Position numbers and translations under genes: made by a program. Below are positions 55,966 to 64,000 of a stretch of 64,000 bases of DNA, piece after piece (the stretch's first letter is position 1; each line of letters begins with the position of its first letter). Below the pieces are notes generated by a model, which had not been told where the DNA came from, made no database searches, and saw nothing but the letters and a program-made list of their open reading frames with translations. This DNA is from Duganella margarita (GTDB lineage Bacteria > Pseudomonadota > Gammaproteobacteria > Burkholderiales > Burkholderiaceae_D), in the NCBI RefSeq assembly GCF_009857535.1, contig NZ_WWCS01000001.1, positions 62,001-126,000 of the forward strand, in the 5' to 3' direction.

Positions 55966-57060
55966 TCAGGCTGCCTGCGATGCGGCGAAGGCATCGAGGA
56001 AGGTGGAATTTTCTTCCGGGGTGCTCACGGTGATCCGTAAACAATTGGTCAGCACACTGTGCATTTTACTCACATTTTTGACTAATACCTTGCGGGACAG
56101 CAGTTTCGCGTAGGCATCGTCGGAATCGGGCACGCGAATCAAGATAAAATTCGCCGCCGACGGAAAAACTTCGACGCCGGGGATACGGGCCAATGCAGCC
56201 GTCAGATCGGCGCGTGCGGCGCGCAAATTGGCGGCCTGCCGGTTCAGCACCGCCACGTGGTCGAGCGCGAATTCGGCCGCAACCTGGGTCAGCACGTTGA
56301 TGTTGTAAGGAGGCCGCACTTTGTCCAATTCCGCCAGCAATTGCGGCGCCGCCGACAGATAGCCGAGGCGGATGCCGGCCAGGCCGAGCTTCGATACGGT
56401 GCGCATCACCACCAGGTTGTCAAATTCCGGCAGGCGGTGCATGAAAGTCTGCTGGGCGAACGGCTCGTAGGCTTCGTCCACCACGGCCAGGCCGAAACCG
56501 TCCAATGCCTGGATGATGGCGACCATGTCGTCTTCGGCGAACAGGTTGCCGGTCGGGTTGTTCGGGTAGGACAGGAACACCAGCGACGGCTTGTGCTGGG
56601 CAATCGCCGCCAGCATCGCCGGCAGGTCCAGCGTCAGGTCGGCCTTGAGCGGCACGCCGACGTAATCCATGCCGGCGAATTGCGCCGAGCGCTGGTACAT
56701 CACGAACGACGGCGTCGGCGCCAGCACGGTGCTGCGGCGGTGCTGCGTGGCGCAGGCCATGCACAGGATCGAGATCAGCTCATCCGAGCCGTTGCCGAGG
56801 ATGACGTCATAGCCGGCCGGCACGCCCAGCTTGTCATTGATGCGCTGCTTGACCGTGCTGTAGGAAGCCACCGGGTAGCGGTTCAGCGCCACGTCGGCCA
56901 GCCGCTGGGCCAGGTCGTTGCGCAGATGATGGGGCAGCTGGTAAGGGTTCTCCATCGCATCCAGCTTGATAAAGCCACTCGCATCGGCAACGTGGTAGCC
57001 GGCTGCGGCGCGCACGTCTGAGCGGATGGTGCTGTTAATCAGGGTGTCGATGGCGGACAT
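55966..57060 (-). CDS. hisC: Histidinol-phosphate aminotransferase
   Basis: A 364-residue fold-type I PLP enzyme. FIKLDAMENPYQLP at the N terminus, SYPNNPTGNLF and the PLP lysine in RTVSKLGLAGIRLGYL are conserved. It follows the DNA methyltransferase gene by 13 bases; in relatives it follows hisD directly. Confidence 0.96.
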   Translation of the reverse strand: MSAIDTLINSTIRSDVRAAAGYHVADASGFIKLDAMENPYQLPHHLRNDLAQRLADVALNRYPVASYSTVKQRINDKLGVPAGYDVILGNGSDELISILCMACATQHRRSTVLAPTPSFVMYQRSAQFAGMDYVGVPLKADLTLDLPAMLAAIAQHKPSLVFLSYPNNPTGNLFAEDDMVAIIQALDGFGLAVVDEAYEPFAQQTFMHRLPEFDNLVVMRTVSKLGLAGIRLGYLSAAPQLLAELDKVRPPYNINVLTQVAAEFALDHVAVLNRQAANLRAARADLTAALARIPGVEVFPSAANFILIRVPDSDDAYAKLLSRKVLVKNVSKMHSVLTNCLRITVSTPEENSTFLDAFAASQAA

Positions 57061-57073
57061 CTTGCTTGGGCTC

Positions 57074-57886
57074 CTATGAGTTGACGGTACTGCGGGGTTT
57101 CTTGGGTTTCTTCGGCGGCGGCACCGGCACTTCGGGCATCGCCAGGCGCTCGGCGATAATCGCGCAGTAGTCCGGATTGAGCTCGAAGCCGACGAAATGG
57201 CGGCCGGTGCGCTTGGCGGCTATCGCCGTGGTGCCGCTGCCCATGAACAGGTCCAGCACCACGCCGTCCGGCGGGCACGACGCCTTGACCATGCGCTCGA
57301 TGATCTCCAGCGGCTTCTGGGTCGGATGGTCGGCGCGCTCCGGATGCTCGCGGTGCAGGCGCGACACGCTCCACAAATCCTTCGGGTTGTAGCCCACTTC
57401 CAGCCACTTGGCGCCGATGAAGATGGAGCGCGAGCGGGCCTTCTTGGTGGCGGCGTCGTACGGAATGCGCACCGCGTCCAGGTCGAAGTAGTAGTCCTTG
57501 CGGCCGACGAAGAAACCGATGGTGTCATGTACCGACGAGAAGCTGCGCACGCTGCCGCCCATCGACGGCACGCGGCGGTCCCAGATAATTTCGTTCATCA
57601 TCGTCATGCGCTTTTTCAGCATGACGAAAATCTCCGGCGAAAAACGCCAGGTCAGGAAGATGTACAAGCTGCCGTTGGGCTTGAGCTTGGGCAGGGCGGC
57701 GTCGATCCACTGTTCGGTCCAGCGCAGGTATTCGTCCACCGTTTGCTGGTCGGAGGCATTGCCGTAGTCCTTGCCGAGGTTATACGGCGGGTCGGTCAGT
57801 ATCAGATCGATGGCACCATCCGGGATGCGCGCCAAGCCGGCCAGCGCATCCTCACAGAAAACCTGATTGATCCACGTATCGGTCAT
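57074..57886 (-). CDS. Beta-class DNA methyltransferase inserted in the his operon
   Basis: A 270-residue solitary N6-adenine or N4-cytosine methyltransferase. The catalytic motif IV (TDPPYNLG, Asp32-Tyr35) comes before motif I (DLFMGSGTT, about 212-220), the order of the beta class, with HPTQKP just before motif I. No restriction endonuclease is next to it. The last 20 residues are rich in Pro and Lys. Its ATG overlaps the hisD stop (TAATG) and hisC follows by 13 bases, so it is translated as a part of the his transcript. The recognition site cannot be read from the sequence. It may be an orphan regulatory or protective enzyme. Confidence 0.9.
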   Translation of the reverse strand: MTDTWINQVFCEDALAGLARIPDGAIDLILTDPPYNLGKDYGNASDQQTVDEYLRWTEQWIDAALPKLKPNGSLYIFLTWRFSPEIFVMLKKRMTMMNEIIWDRRVPSMGGSVRSFSSVHDTIGFFVGRKDYYFDLDAVRIPYDAATKKARSRSIFIGAKWLEVGYNPKDLWSVSRLHREHPERADHPTQKPLEIIERMVKASCPPDGVVLDLFMGSGTTAIAAKRTGRHFVGFELNPDYCAIIAERLAMPEVPVPPPKKPKKPRSTVNS

Positions 57887-59202
57887 TACTTGATACGCAG
57901 TTCCGCGCTGCGGGCGTGCGCCTGCAGGCCTTCGCCGTACGCCAGTTCGGCCGCGACCTTGCCCAGCGTTTGCGCGCCGGCTTCGCTCACGTAAATGATC
58001 GACGAGCGTTTCTGGAAATCGTATACGCCCAGCGGCGACGAGAAGCGCGCGGTGCGCGAGGTCGGCAGCACGTGATTCGGACCGCAGCAGTAGTCGCCCA
58101 GCGATTCGGACGAGAAGCGGCCGAGGAACATGGCGCCGGCGTGACGGATCTTGTCGGCCCATTGTTGCGGCTCGACGGCGGAGATTTCCAGGTGCTCGGC
58201 GGCGATGCTGTTGGCGATGGCGCAGGCTTCGTCCATGTCGCGCACCTTGATCAGCGCGCCGCGGTCGCCCAGCGAGGTGCGGATCACTTCCTGGCGCGGC
58301 ATGGTCGGCAGCAGCGTTTCTATGCTGGCTTCCACCTTGGCGAGGTAGTCGGCGTCTGGGCACAGCAGAATGGCTTGCGCCAGCTCGTCGTGCTCCGCCT
58401 GCGAGAACAGGTCCATCGCGACCCAGTCCGGATCGGTGGTGCCGTCGGCAACGATCAGGATTTCCGACGGGCCGGCAATCATGTCGATGCCGACCACGCC
58501 GAACACGCGGCGCTTGGCCGACGCCACGTAGGCATTGCCCGGGCCAACGATCTTGTCGACGGCCTGGATGGTTTCAGTGCCATGCGCCAACGCGGCGACG
58601 GCTTGCGCGCCGCCGATGGTGATCACGCGGGTGACACCGGCAATCGCGGCGGCGGCCAGCACCATCTGGTTCTTCACGCCGTCCGGCGTTGGCACCACCA
58701 TGATGATTTCTTCGACGCCGGCGACGTGCGCCGGGATCGCGTTCATCAGCACCGACGACGGATAGGCGGCCTTGCCGCCCGGGACGTAGATGCCGACGCG
58801 GTCCAGCGGCGTGACGCGCTGGCCCAGCACCGTGCCATCCGGCTCGGTGTAGGTGAAGCCGTTCAGTTCCTGCTTCTGGCGTTCGTGGAACACGCGCACG
58901 CGGTGCGCCGCCACTTCCAGCGCCTTGCGCTGCGCATCCGGAATCGCGGCCAGCGCGGCCTGCATTTCTTGCTGCGAGATTTCCAGCGCCGCCATGCTGG
59001 TGGCGCCGCCGTTCGGAATGCGGTCGAAGCGGTTGGTGTATTCGAGGACGGCGGCATCGCCGCGCTGTTTGACGTCGGCCAGAATGCCGGTGACGGCGCT
59101 TTCGATGGCGTCGTCGGTACTGGCTTCAAACGCCAGCAGCGTGTCCAGACGCTGCTTGAAATCGGCCTGGCTGGAATCGAGCTTGGTAATCATGGCGTTC
59201 AC
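57886..59202 (-). CDS. hisD: Histidinol dehydrogenase
   Basis: A 438-residue zinc enzyme for the last two steps. [25 protein letters not shown] text near 130-150, [16 protein letters not shown] and the metal-site region EHLEI near the C terminus are intact. It overlaps hisG by four bases. Confidence 0.97.
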   Translation of the reverse strand: MNAMITKLDSSQADFKQRLDTLLAFEASTDDAIESAVTGILADVKQRGDAAVLEYTNRFDRIPNGGATSMAALEISQQEMQAALAAIPDAQRKALEVAAHRVRVFHERQKQELNGFTYTEPDGTVLGQRVTPLDRVGIYVPGGKAAYPSSVLMNAIPAHVAGVEEIIMVVPTPDGVKNQMVLAAAAIAGVTRVITIGGAQAVAALAHGTETIQAVDKIVGPGNAYVASAKRRVFGVVGIDMIAGPSEILIVADGTTDPDWVAMDLFSQAEHDELAQAILLCPDADYLAKVEASIETLLPTMPRQEVIRTSLGDRGALIKVRDMDEACAIANSIAAEHLEISAVEPQQWADKIRHAGAMFLGRFSSESLGDYCCGPNHVLPTSRTARFSSPLGVYDFQKRSSIIYVSEAGAQTLGKVAAELAYGEGLQAHARSAELRIK

Positions 59203-59864
59203 TTTTTGGAAGCGCGTTCAAACGCTTCGAGGATGGGTTGCAGACGCTCGCGTTTCATCTTCAGCGCGGCCTGGTTGACGATCAGGCGCGACGAAATATC
59301 CATGATGGCCTCGACCTCTTTCAGGTCGTTGGCGCGCAGCGTGTTGCCCGTGCTGACCACGTCGACGATGGCGTCCGACAGGCCGACCAGCGGCGCCAGC
59401 TCCATCGAGCCATACAGCTTGATCAGGTCGACGTGCACGCCCTTCTTGGCGAAGTGCGCGCGCGCCGTTTCGACGAACTTGGTGGCTACGCGCAGGCGCG
59501 CACCCTGGCGCACCGCGGTCTCGTAATCGAAACCGTTGCGTACCGCGACCGACATGCGGCACTCGGCGATATGCAGGTCGATCGGCTGGTACAGGCCTTC
59601 GCCGCCGTGCTCCAGCAGCACGTCCTTGCCGGCCACGCCGAAGTCCGCTGCGCCATGCTGCACATAGGTCGGCACATCGGTGGCGCGCACGATCAGCACG
59701 CGCACGTTGGGGTCATTGGTCGGCAGGATCAGCTTGCGCGAAGTCTCCGGATTCTCGCTGACGGTGATGCCGGCTGCTTCCAGCAGCGGCAGGGTGTCCT
59801 CGAAAATACGGCCCTTCGACAGCGCCAGGATCAGCTGCTGGGAGTCGGCTTGGAAGGTGTTCAT
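59199..59864 (-). CDS. hisG: ATP phosphoribosyltransferase, short form
   Basis: A 221-residue catalytic subunit for the first step of histidine synthesis. [18 protein letters not shown] starts the domain, and [15 protein letters not shown] is the PRPP loop. The C-terminal regulatory domain of the long form is absent, so a HisZ subunit is needed and is not in the window. ATG 59864 is preferred; ATG 59888 lies in the REP-like element. Confidence 0.95.
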   Translation of the reverse strand: MNTFQADSQQLILALSKGRIFEDTLPLLEAAGITVSENPETSRKLILPTNDPNVRVLIVRATDVPTYVQHGAADFGVAGKDVLLEHGGEGLYQPIDLHIAECRMSVAVRNGFDYETAVRQGARLRVATKFVETARAHFAKKGVHVDLIKLYGSMELAPLVGLSDAIVDVVSTGNTLRANDLKEVEAIMDISSRLIVNQAALKMKRERLQPILEAFERASKK

Positions 59865-59882
59865 AATGTTTTCGTCCAGTTG

Positions 59883-59954
59883 CGTCATTCCCGCGCAGGC
59901 GGGAATCCATACTTCGGAAGCTCAGCATGGGTCCCCGCCTGCGCGGGAACGACG
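59883..59954. repeat. REP-like 72-bp inverted element between murA and hisG
   Basis: Arms of 23 bases with two mismatches (59883-59905 and 59932-59954; CGTCATTCCCGCGCAGG start) surround a 26-base centre. It resembles the element at 37627-37698 in length, layout and centre text (CCATACT, GAAGCTCAGCATGG). It sits between murA and hisG of one operon, where it could form a strong RNA hairpin. Confidence 0.75.
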
Positions 59955-59960
59955 GTTACG

Positions 59961-61211
59961 TTATTTGATCCGCTTGATGTTGGCGCCTACGGCGGAGAGT
60001 TTGACTTCCATCTGATCGTAGCCGCGGTCCAGGTGATAGATGCGGTCGATCAGCGTTTCACCGCGTGCGGCCAGGCCGGCGATCACCAGCGAAGCGGAGG
60101 CACGCAGGTCGGTCGCCATCACGGGCGCGCCAACCAGCTGTTCCACGCCTTTGATAAAGGCGGTGTTGCCATCGGTTTCAATCTGCGCGCCCAGGCGGTT
60201 CATCTCCTGGACGTGCATGAAGCGGTTTTCAAAAATGGTTTCCGTCACGCGGCTGGCGCCTTCGGCGATGGTGTTCACCGCCATGAACTGCGCCTGCATG
60301 TCGGTCGGGAAGCCAGGATATTCGGTGGTGCGGAAGGTGACGGCGTGCGGACGCTTGTCCATCTGCGCGCGGATCCAGTTGTCGCCGATGGTCAGCTGCA
60401 GGCCGATCTCGCGCAGCTTGTCCAGCGCCGCATCCATGATGTCGGTGCGGGTGTTGCGGATGGTGATGTCGCCACCGGTGGCGGCCACCGCGCACAGGAA
60501 GGTCGCCGCTTCGATGCGGTCCGAAATCACGGCGTGCTTCGCGCCATGCAGTTCGCTCACGCCCTGGATCACCAGGCGGTTGGTGCCGATGCCGTCGATC
60601 TTCGCGCCCATGGCCACCAGCAGGTGCGCCAGGTCGGTCACTTCCGGTTCGCAGGCGGCGTTTTCCAGCACGGTCTCGCCTTCGGCCAGCGTGGCAGCCA
60701 TCAGCAGGTTCTCGGTGCCGGTGACGGTGATCATGTCGGTGACGATGCGCGCGCCTTTCAGCTTGGCGCACTTGGCGTAGATGTAGCCGCCTTCGACGGT
60801 GATGTCGGCGCCCAGCGCCTGCAGGCCCTTGATGTGCTGGTCGACCGGACGCGAGCCGATGGCGCAGCCGCCTGGCAGCGACACCTTGGCTTCGCCGAAG
60901 CGCGCCAGCAGGGGACCCAGCACCAGGATCGAGGCGCGCATGGTCTTCACCAGGTCGTACGGCGCTTCCAGCTTGGTGATGGCGCTGCCGTTGAGCGTGA
61001 CCTTGTCGTTGTCCTGCGTGACTTTGAGGCCGGTTTCACCCAGCAGCTTGAGGATGGTGGCAACGTCGTGCAGGTGCGGCACATTGGACAGTTCCAGATC
61101 GCCGGCGGTGAGCAGGCCCGCGCACAGGATCGGCAGGGCGGCGTTCTTGGCGCCGGAGATCGTGATGTCGCCTTGCAGGCGGTTACCGCCTTGAATCAGA
61201 AGCTTGTCCAT
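59961..61211 (-). CDS. murA: UDP-N-acetylglucosamine 1-carboxyvinyltransferase
   Basis: A 416-residue enzyme for the first committed step of peptidoglycan synthesis. [17 protein letters not shown] near the N terminus, the active Cys in [19 protein letters not shown], and the C-terminal [14 protein letters not shown] are intact. Cys at the active site predicts fosfomycin sensitivity. Confidence 0.97.
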   Translation of the reverse strand: MDKLLIQGGNRLQGDITISGAKNAALPILCAGLLTAGDLELSNVPHLHDVATILKLLGETGLKVTQDNDKVTLNGSAITKLEAPYDLVKTMRASILVLGPLLARFGEAKVSLPGGCAIGSRPVDQHIKGLQALGADITVEGGYIYAKCAKLKGARIVTDMITVTGTENLLMAATLAEGETVLENAACEPEVTDLAHLLVAMGAKIDGIGTNRLVIQGVSELHGAKHAVISDRIEAATFLCAVAATGGDITIRNTRTDIMDAALDKLREIGLQLTIGDNWIRAQMDKRPHAVTFRTTEYPGFPTDMQAQFMAVNTIAEGASRVTETIFENRFMHVQEMNRLGAQIETDGNTAFIKGVEQLVGAPVMATDLRASASLVIAGLAARGETLIDRIYHLDRGYDQMEVKLSAVGANIKRIK

Positions 61212-61213
61212 GC

Positions 61214-61450
61214 TTATCCTTGATATTCTTCAGGGGTGAGGGTTTTCATCGACAGCGCGTGGATTTCTTCGCGCATGCGGTCGCCCAGCGCGGCGTACAC
61301 CAGCTGGTGGCGCTGGATCGGGCGCTTGCCGGCAAACGCCGGCGACACGATCACCGCCTGGAAGTGCTGGCCGTCGCCTTCCACTTCGAGGTGCGTGCAG
61401 TCGAGACCGGCCGAGATGTAGCCGTGGATGAGTTCTGGAGTAGTAGGCAT
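61214..61450 (-). CDS. ibaG: BolA family protein (IbaG type)
   Basis: A 78-residue protein: [46 protein letters not shown] is a BolA core. It is next to murA, as ibaG is in many proteobacteria, and may bind iron-sulfur clusters with a glutaredoxin. The gene lies two bases before murA in the direction of transcription. Confidence 0.9.
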   Translation of the reverse strand: MPTTPELIHGYISAGLDCTHLEVEGDGQHFQAVIVSPAFAGKRPIQRHQLVYAALGDRMREEIHALSMKTLTPEEYQG

Positions 61451-61466
61451 GATGAGTCCTTGAATA

Positions 61467-62234
61467 TTAGTGACGCAGGCGGTAACCGCTGCGCAGCAAA
61501 CGAATCGCCAGGAACGACAGCACCACCAGGAAGGCCGAAACAATGGCCAGGCTCACCAGCGGGCTGACGTCGGACTGGCCGAAGAAACCGTAACGGAAGC
61601 CGTCGATCATGTAGAAGAACGGATTCAGATGCGACACCGCCTGCCATACCGGCGGCAGCGAGTGGATCGAGTAGAACACGCCGGCCAGGAAGGTCAGCGG
61701 CACGATCAGGAAGTTCTGGAACGCCGCCAGCTGGTCGAACTTTTCCGCCCAGACGCCGGCGATCAGCCCCATGGTGCCGAGGATGGCGGCGCCCAGCAGC
61801 GCAAACACCAGGATCCACAGCGGCGCCGCGAACGACAGGTGGGCAAACCAGGCGGTCACCACGAATACGCCCAGGCCCACCATGATGCCGCGCACCATGG
61901 CGGCGATCACGTAGGCCGAGAAGATCTCCCAGTGCGACAACGGCGTCAGCAGCACGAACACCAGGTTGCCGGTGATCTTGGACTGGATCAGCGACGACGA
62001 GGCGTTGGCGAAGGCGTTCTGCAGCACGCTCATCATCACCAGGCCCGGAATCAGGAACGAGGTGTAGTTGACGTCCTGGTACACCGTGACGCGGCCTTCG
62101 AGCACATGGCCGAAGATCATCAGGTACAGCATGGCGGTCAGGATCGGCGCGGCGATGGTTTGCGTGGCGACTTTCCAGAAACGCAGGATCTCCTTGAAGA
62201 CCAGCGTACGGAATCCGGCGGAGAGGAAATTCAT
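61467..62234 (-). CDS. ABC-2 type transporter permease
   Basis: A 255-residue protein with six membrane helices of the ABC-2 type (FGHVLEGRVTVYQDVNYTSFLIPGLVMMSVLQNAF), similar to YadH. It overlaps the ATPase gene by four bases. The exported substrate is unknown; the place next to mla, bolA and murA hints at envelope lipid or drug export. Confidence 0.92.
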   Translation of the reverse strand: MNFLSAGFRTLVFKEILRFWKVATQTIAAPILTAMLYLMIFGHVLEGRVTVYQDVNYTSFLIPGLVMMSVLQNAFANASSSLIQSKITGNLVFVLLTPLSHWEIFSAYVIAAMVRGIMVGLGVFVVTAWFAHLSFAAPLWILVFALLGAAILGTMGLIAGVWAEKFDQLAAFQNFLIVPLTFLAGVFYSIHSLPPVWQAVSHLNPFFYMIDGFRYGFFGQSDVSPLVSLAIVSAFLVVLSFLAIRLLRSGYRLRH

Positions 62235-63145
62235 ACGGTACCTTTGTCCATGATCTGCAAGAAGATGTCTTCCAGATCCGCTTGTTGCAGTTGCATGTCG
62301 TCGATGATGGCGCCCGATTCGCGCAGGCGCGCCAGGATTTGCTCGACTTCCGCATATTCATTGATGCGCAGGCTGTACTTCTTGCCGTGCTCGGAGGCTT
62401 CCGGATGCGTGATCAGGTGGCGCAGATCGTCCGGCAGGTCGCCGTGCTTCATGTTGACGATCAGCTGCGAGCCGGAGATGCGGCGGATCAGCGACGCCAT
62501 GCTGTCCAGCGCCACCACCTGCCCCAGCTTGAGCATGGCGACGCGCTTGCACATGGCCTGCGCCTCTTCCAGGTAGTGGGTGGTCAGCACCACGGTATGG
62601 CCTTCGCGGTTCAGGCGCGAGATGAACTTCCACAGCGTCTGGCGCAGCTCGACGTCGACGCCGGCGGTCGGCTCATCGAGCACGATCACCGGCGGCTTGT
62701 GCACCAGCGCCTGCGCCACCAGCACGCGCCGCTTCATGCCACCGGACAGCGCGCGCATATTCGTGTCGGCCTTGTTGGTCAGGTTGAGGTTGTGCATCAC
62801 CTCGTCGATCCAGGCGTCGTTGTTTTTCAGGCCGAAGTAGCCCGATTGCAAACGCAGCGTCTCGCGCACGGTGAAGAACGGGTCGAACACCAGTTCCTGC
62901 GGCACCACGCCCAGCTTCTTGCGCGCCTCGCGGAAATCGCTGACCACGTCGTGGCCGTGGATCTTGACCGAGCCGGCGTCCGGCCGGATCAGGCCGGCGA
63001 TGATGGAAATCAGGGTGGTCTTGCCGGCGCCATTCGGCCCCAGCAGGCCAAAGAATTCGCCCTCTTCAATGCTGAGGGACACGCCGCCCAGTGCCTGGAG
63101 CGCCTTGTAGCGCTTCTCGACATTGCTAATTTGGATCGCTGTCAT
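62231..63145 (-). CDS. ABC transporter ATP-binding protein
   Basis: A 304-residue ATPase, similar to YadG. Walker A GPNGAGKTT near 39-47, signature LSGGMKRRVLVAQAL and Walker B VIVLDEPTAGVD are intact. ATG 63145 (MTAIQISNVEKRYKALQAL) is chosen. It pairs with the ABC-2 permease. Confidence 0.95.
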   Translation of the reverse strand: MTAIQISNVEKRYKALQALGGVSLSIEEGEFFGLLGPNGAGKTTLISIIAGLIRPDAGSVKIHGHDVVSDFREARKKLGVVPQELVFDPFFTVRETLRLQSGYFGLKNNDAWIDEVMHNLNLTNKADTNMRALSGGMKRRVLVAQALVHKPPVIVLDEPTAGVDVELRQTLWKFISRLNREGHTVVLTTHYLEEAQAMCKRVAMLKLGQVVALDSMASLIRRISGSQLIVNMKHGDLPDDLRHLITHPEASEHGKKYSLRINEYAEVEQILARLRESGAIIDDMQLQQADLEDIFLQIMDKGTV

Positions 63146-63315
63146 GCTTGACTTATCAATAAGGTTGCGGCGGCCGATGCGGCGCGCGCGAAGATGCTGC
63201 GGACGCCACAGCGCTGCGACTGTGGCAACGTTCAATTATAGGGGAAATTCAATCGGTCCGAGCCGGACCGGGGATTTACGCAGTTCTTACTGCGGACGGC
63301 GGGGTGGGGCGGAGG

Positions 63316-63738
63316 TCAATGGGGATGGTGGTTGGCCGAGTCGGCGGCCACGGCGGTCTTCTTGGCGAAGACCGTCTCCGGCGCCTTCACGGGCGCAAAT
63401 TCATCGTGCGCCGGGTTGCGCGCCAGTGTCGGATCCTGCTCCAGCGGGACGTCCGGCGGGAACAGCAGCGAGCACACGCCGTACAGCTTGGTCAGGCTTT
63501 GCAGCGCCGGCGGCAGGTTTTTCAGTTCCAGCTTGATGCCGGCGTCGTGCGCGGCGCGCTGCCAGGCCAGCATCACCGACACCGAGACCGAATCCACCGT
63601 CAACACATGGCGCAGGTCGAACACGGTCTGGCCGGCCTTGATGGCGGCATAGCCACGCTGCAACGCCGCGGTGGCGTTGAGCACGGTCAGGGACGTGAGC
63701 GATTGCAGGTTGTCGATGGGATCGGTAACGGCGTTCAT
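63316..63738 (-). CDS. mlaB: STAS domain protein, MlaB type
   Basis: A 140-residue protein with a STAS domain (about 15-100; VFDLRHVLTVDSVSVSVMLAWQRAA) and a polar C-terminal extension of about 40 residues, longer than in E. coli. MlaB binds the MlaE-MlaF ATPase complex that moves phospholipids from the outer membrane. It follows mlaC. Confidence 0.85.
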   Translation of the reverse strand: MNAVTDPIDNLQSLTSLTVLNATAALQRGYAAIKAGQTVFDLRHVLTVDSVSVSVMLAWQRAAHDAGIKLELKNLPPALQSLTKLYGVCSLLFPPDVPLEQDPTLARNPAHDEFAPVKAPETVFAKKTAVAADSANHHPH

Positions 63739-63747
63739 GGCGTCAGC

Positions 63748-64000
63748 TTATTTTTTCGGTGCAGCAGTGTTGAGGGGCTTGGCGGCCAGCGACTTGTTCT
63801 TCTCGGTCAGCGCCTTGATCAGGCCGTCTATGCCGCCTTTCGAGATTTCCGAAGCGAAAGTGCCTTTGTAGGTCTCGACCAGCCACGCGCCCAGCACGTT
63901 GATGTCGTAGATCTTCCAGCCGTTCGGGCCCTTGGCGACGCGGTAGTTGAGCGGAATCGGTTCGCCACGGGCCTGGTTGACCTGCGAGCGCACTTCGACA
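63748..64000 (-). CDS. mlaC: MlaC family phospholipid-binding protein, C-terminal part
   Basis: The C-terminal 83 residues or so of a periplasmic protein whose start lies outside the window. VRSQVNQARGEPIPLNYRVAKGPNGWKIYDINVLGAWLVETYKGTF is typical of the MlaC/Tgt2 family, which shuttles phospholipids across the periplasm. It ends ten bases before mlaB. Confidence 0.9.
   Translation of the reverse strand, partial: VEVRSQVNQARGEPIPLNYRVAKGPNGWKIYDINVLGAWLVETYKGTFASEISKGGIDGLIKALTEKNKSLAAKPLNTAAPKK

Overview
The window is a high-GC chromosomal segment of a betaproteobacterium, most likely Oxalobacteraceae (the Massilia/Duganella/Janthinobacterium group). The main reason is the block on the minus strand at the right end, mlaC-mlaB-ABC ATPase-ABC permease-bolA/ibaG-murA-hisGD..CBHAFIE-hinT-tatABC, which follows the order known from Burkholderiales. 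I saw no rRNA, tRNA, CRISPR array, insertion sequence or prophage.

Left part (1-11.3 kb): a partial cyclic-nucleotide-binding-domain gene overlapping an AI-2E-family exporter; ahpC-ahpF for peroxide defence; a four-part c-di-GMP protein (periplasmic binding domain, PAS, GGDEF, EAL); an RCC1-repeat lipoprotein; a YgiQ-type radical SAM protein; and two small conserved genes (DUF4404 and VF530 types).

Accessory region (11.4-20.4 kb): the most unusual part. It holds three tandem copies of a type VI secretion cassette, PAAR protein - effector - exported putative immunity protein, with genes overlapping by 4-8 bases. Each junction between copies carries a decayed piece of the 3' end of the M3 peptidase gene that lies intact beyond the last copy, so the array arose by local tandem duplication. 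Only the first effector is intact. It looks like a zinc peptidoglycan peptidase of the LAS (M15/M74-like) type. Effectors 2 and 3 carry frameshifts or deletions, yet their immunity genes remain open. No T6SS structural genes are present here.

Middle (20.4-39.7 kb): two tandem M3 oligopeptidases, a TMEM175-type channel, an SRPBCC protein, an M48 protease, a diguanylate cyclase, slyX, an exported Cache protein with a chemoreceptor, a Rep-type helicase, an HD-GYP protein with a degenerate HD site, a dihydrolipoyl-dehydrogenase-like flavoprotein divergent from an ArgP-type LysR regulator, and priA.

The 755-bp priA-hemE gap (39.7-40.5 kb) is AT-rich, has four consensus DnaA boxes plus four near matches and repeated AT-rich motifs, and looks like a replication origin or DnaA-binding locus.

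Right part (40.5-64 kb): hemE, a 60-bp palindrome, an S9 peptidase overlapping a large SNF2 helicase, a DUF885 peptidase, a coiled-coil membrane protein with 33-nt repeats, then the tat/hin/his/mur/ABC/mla block. A beta-class DNA methyltransferase gene sits between hisD and hisC.

Many long ORFs opposite real genes are shadows caused by high GC and are left out. All functional calls come from motif and family recognition by eye; no database search was run.
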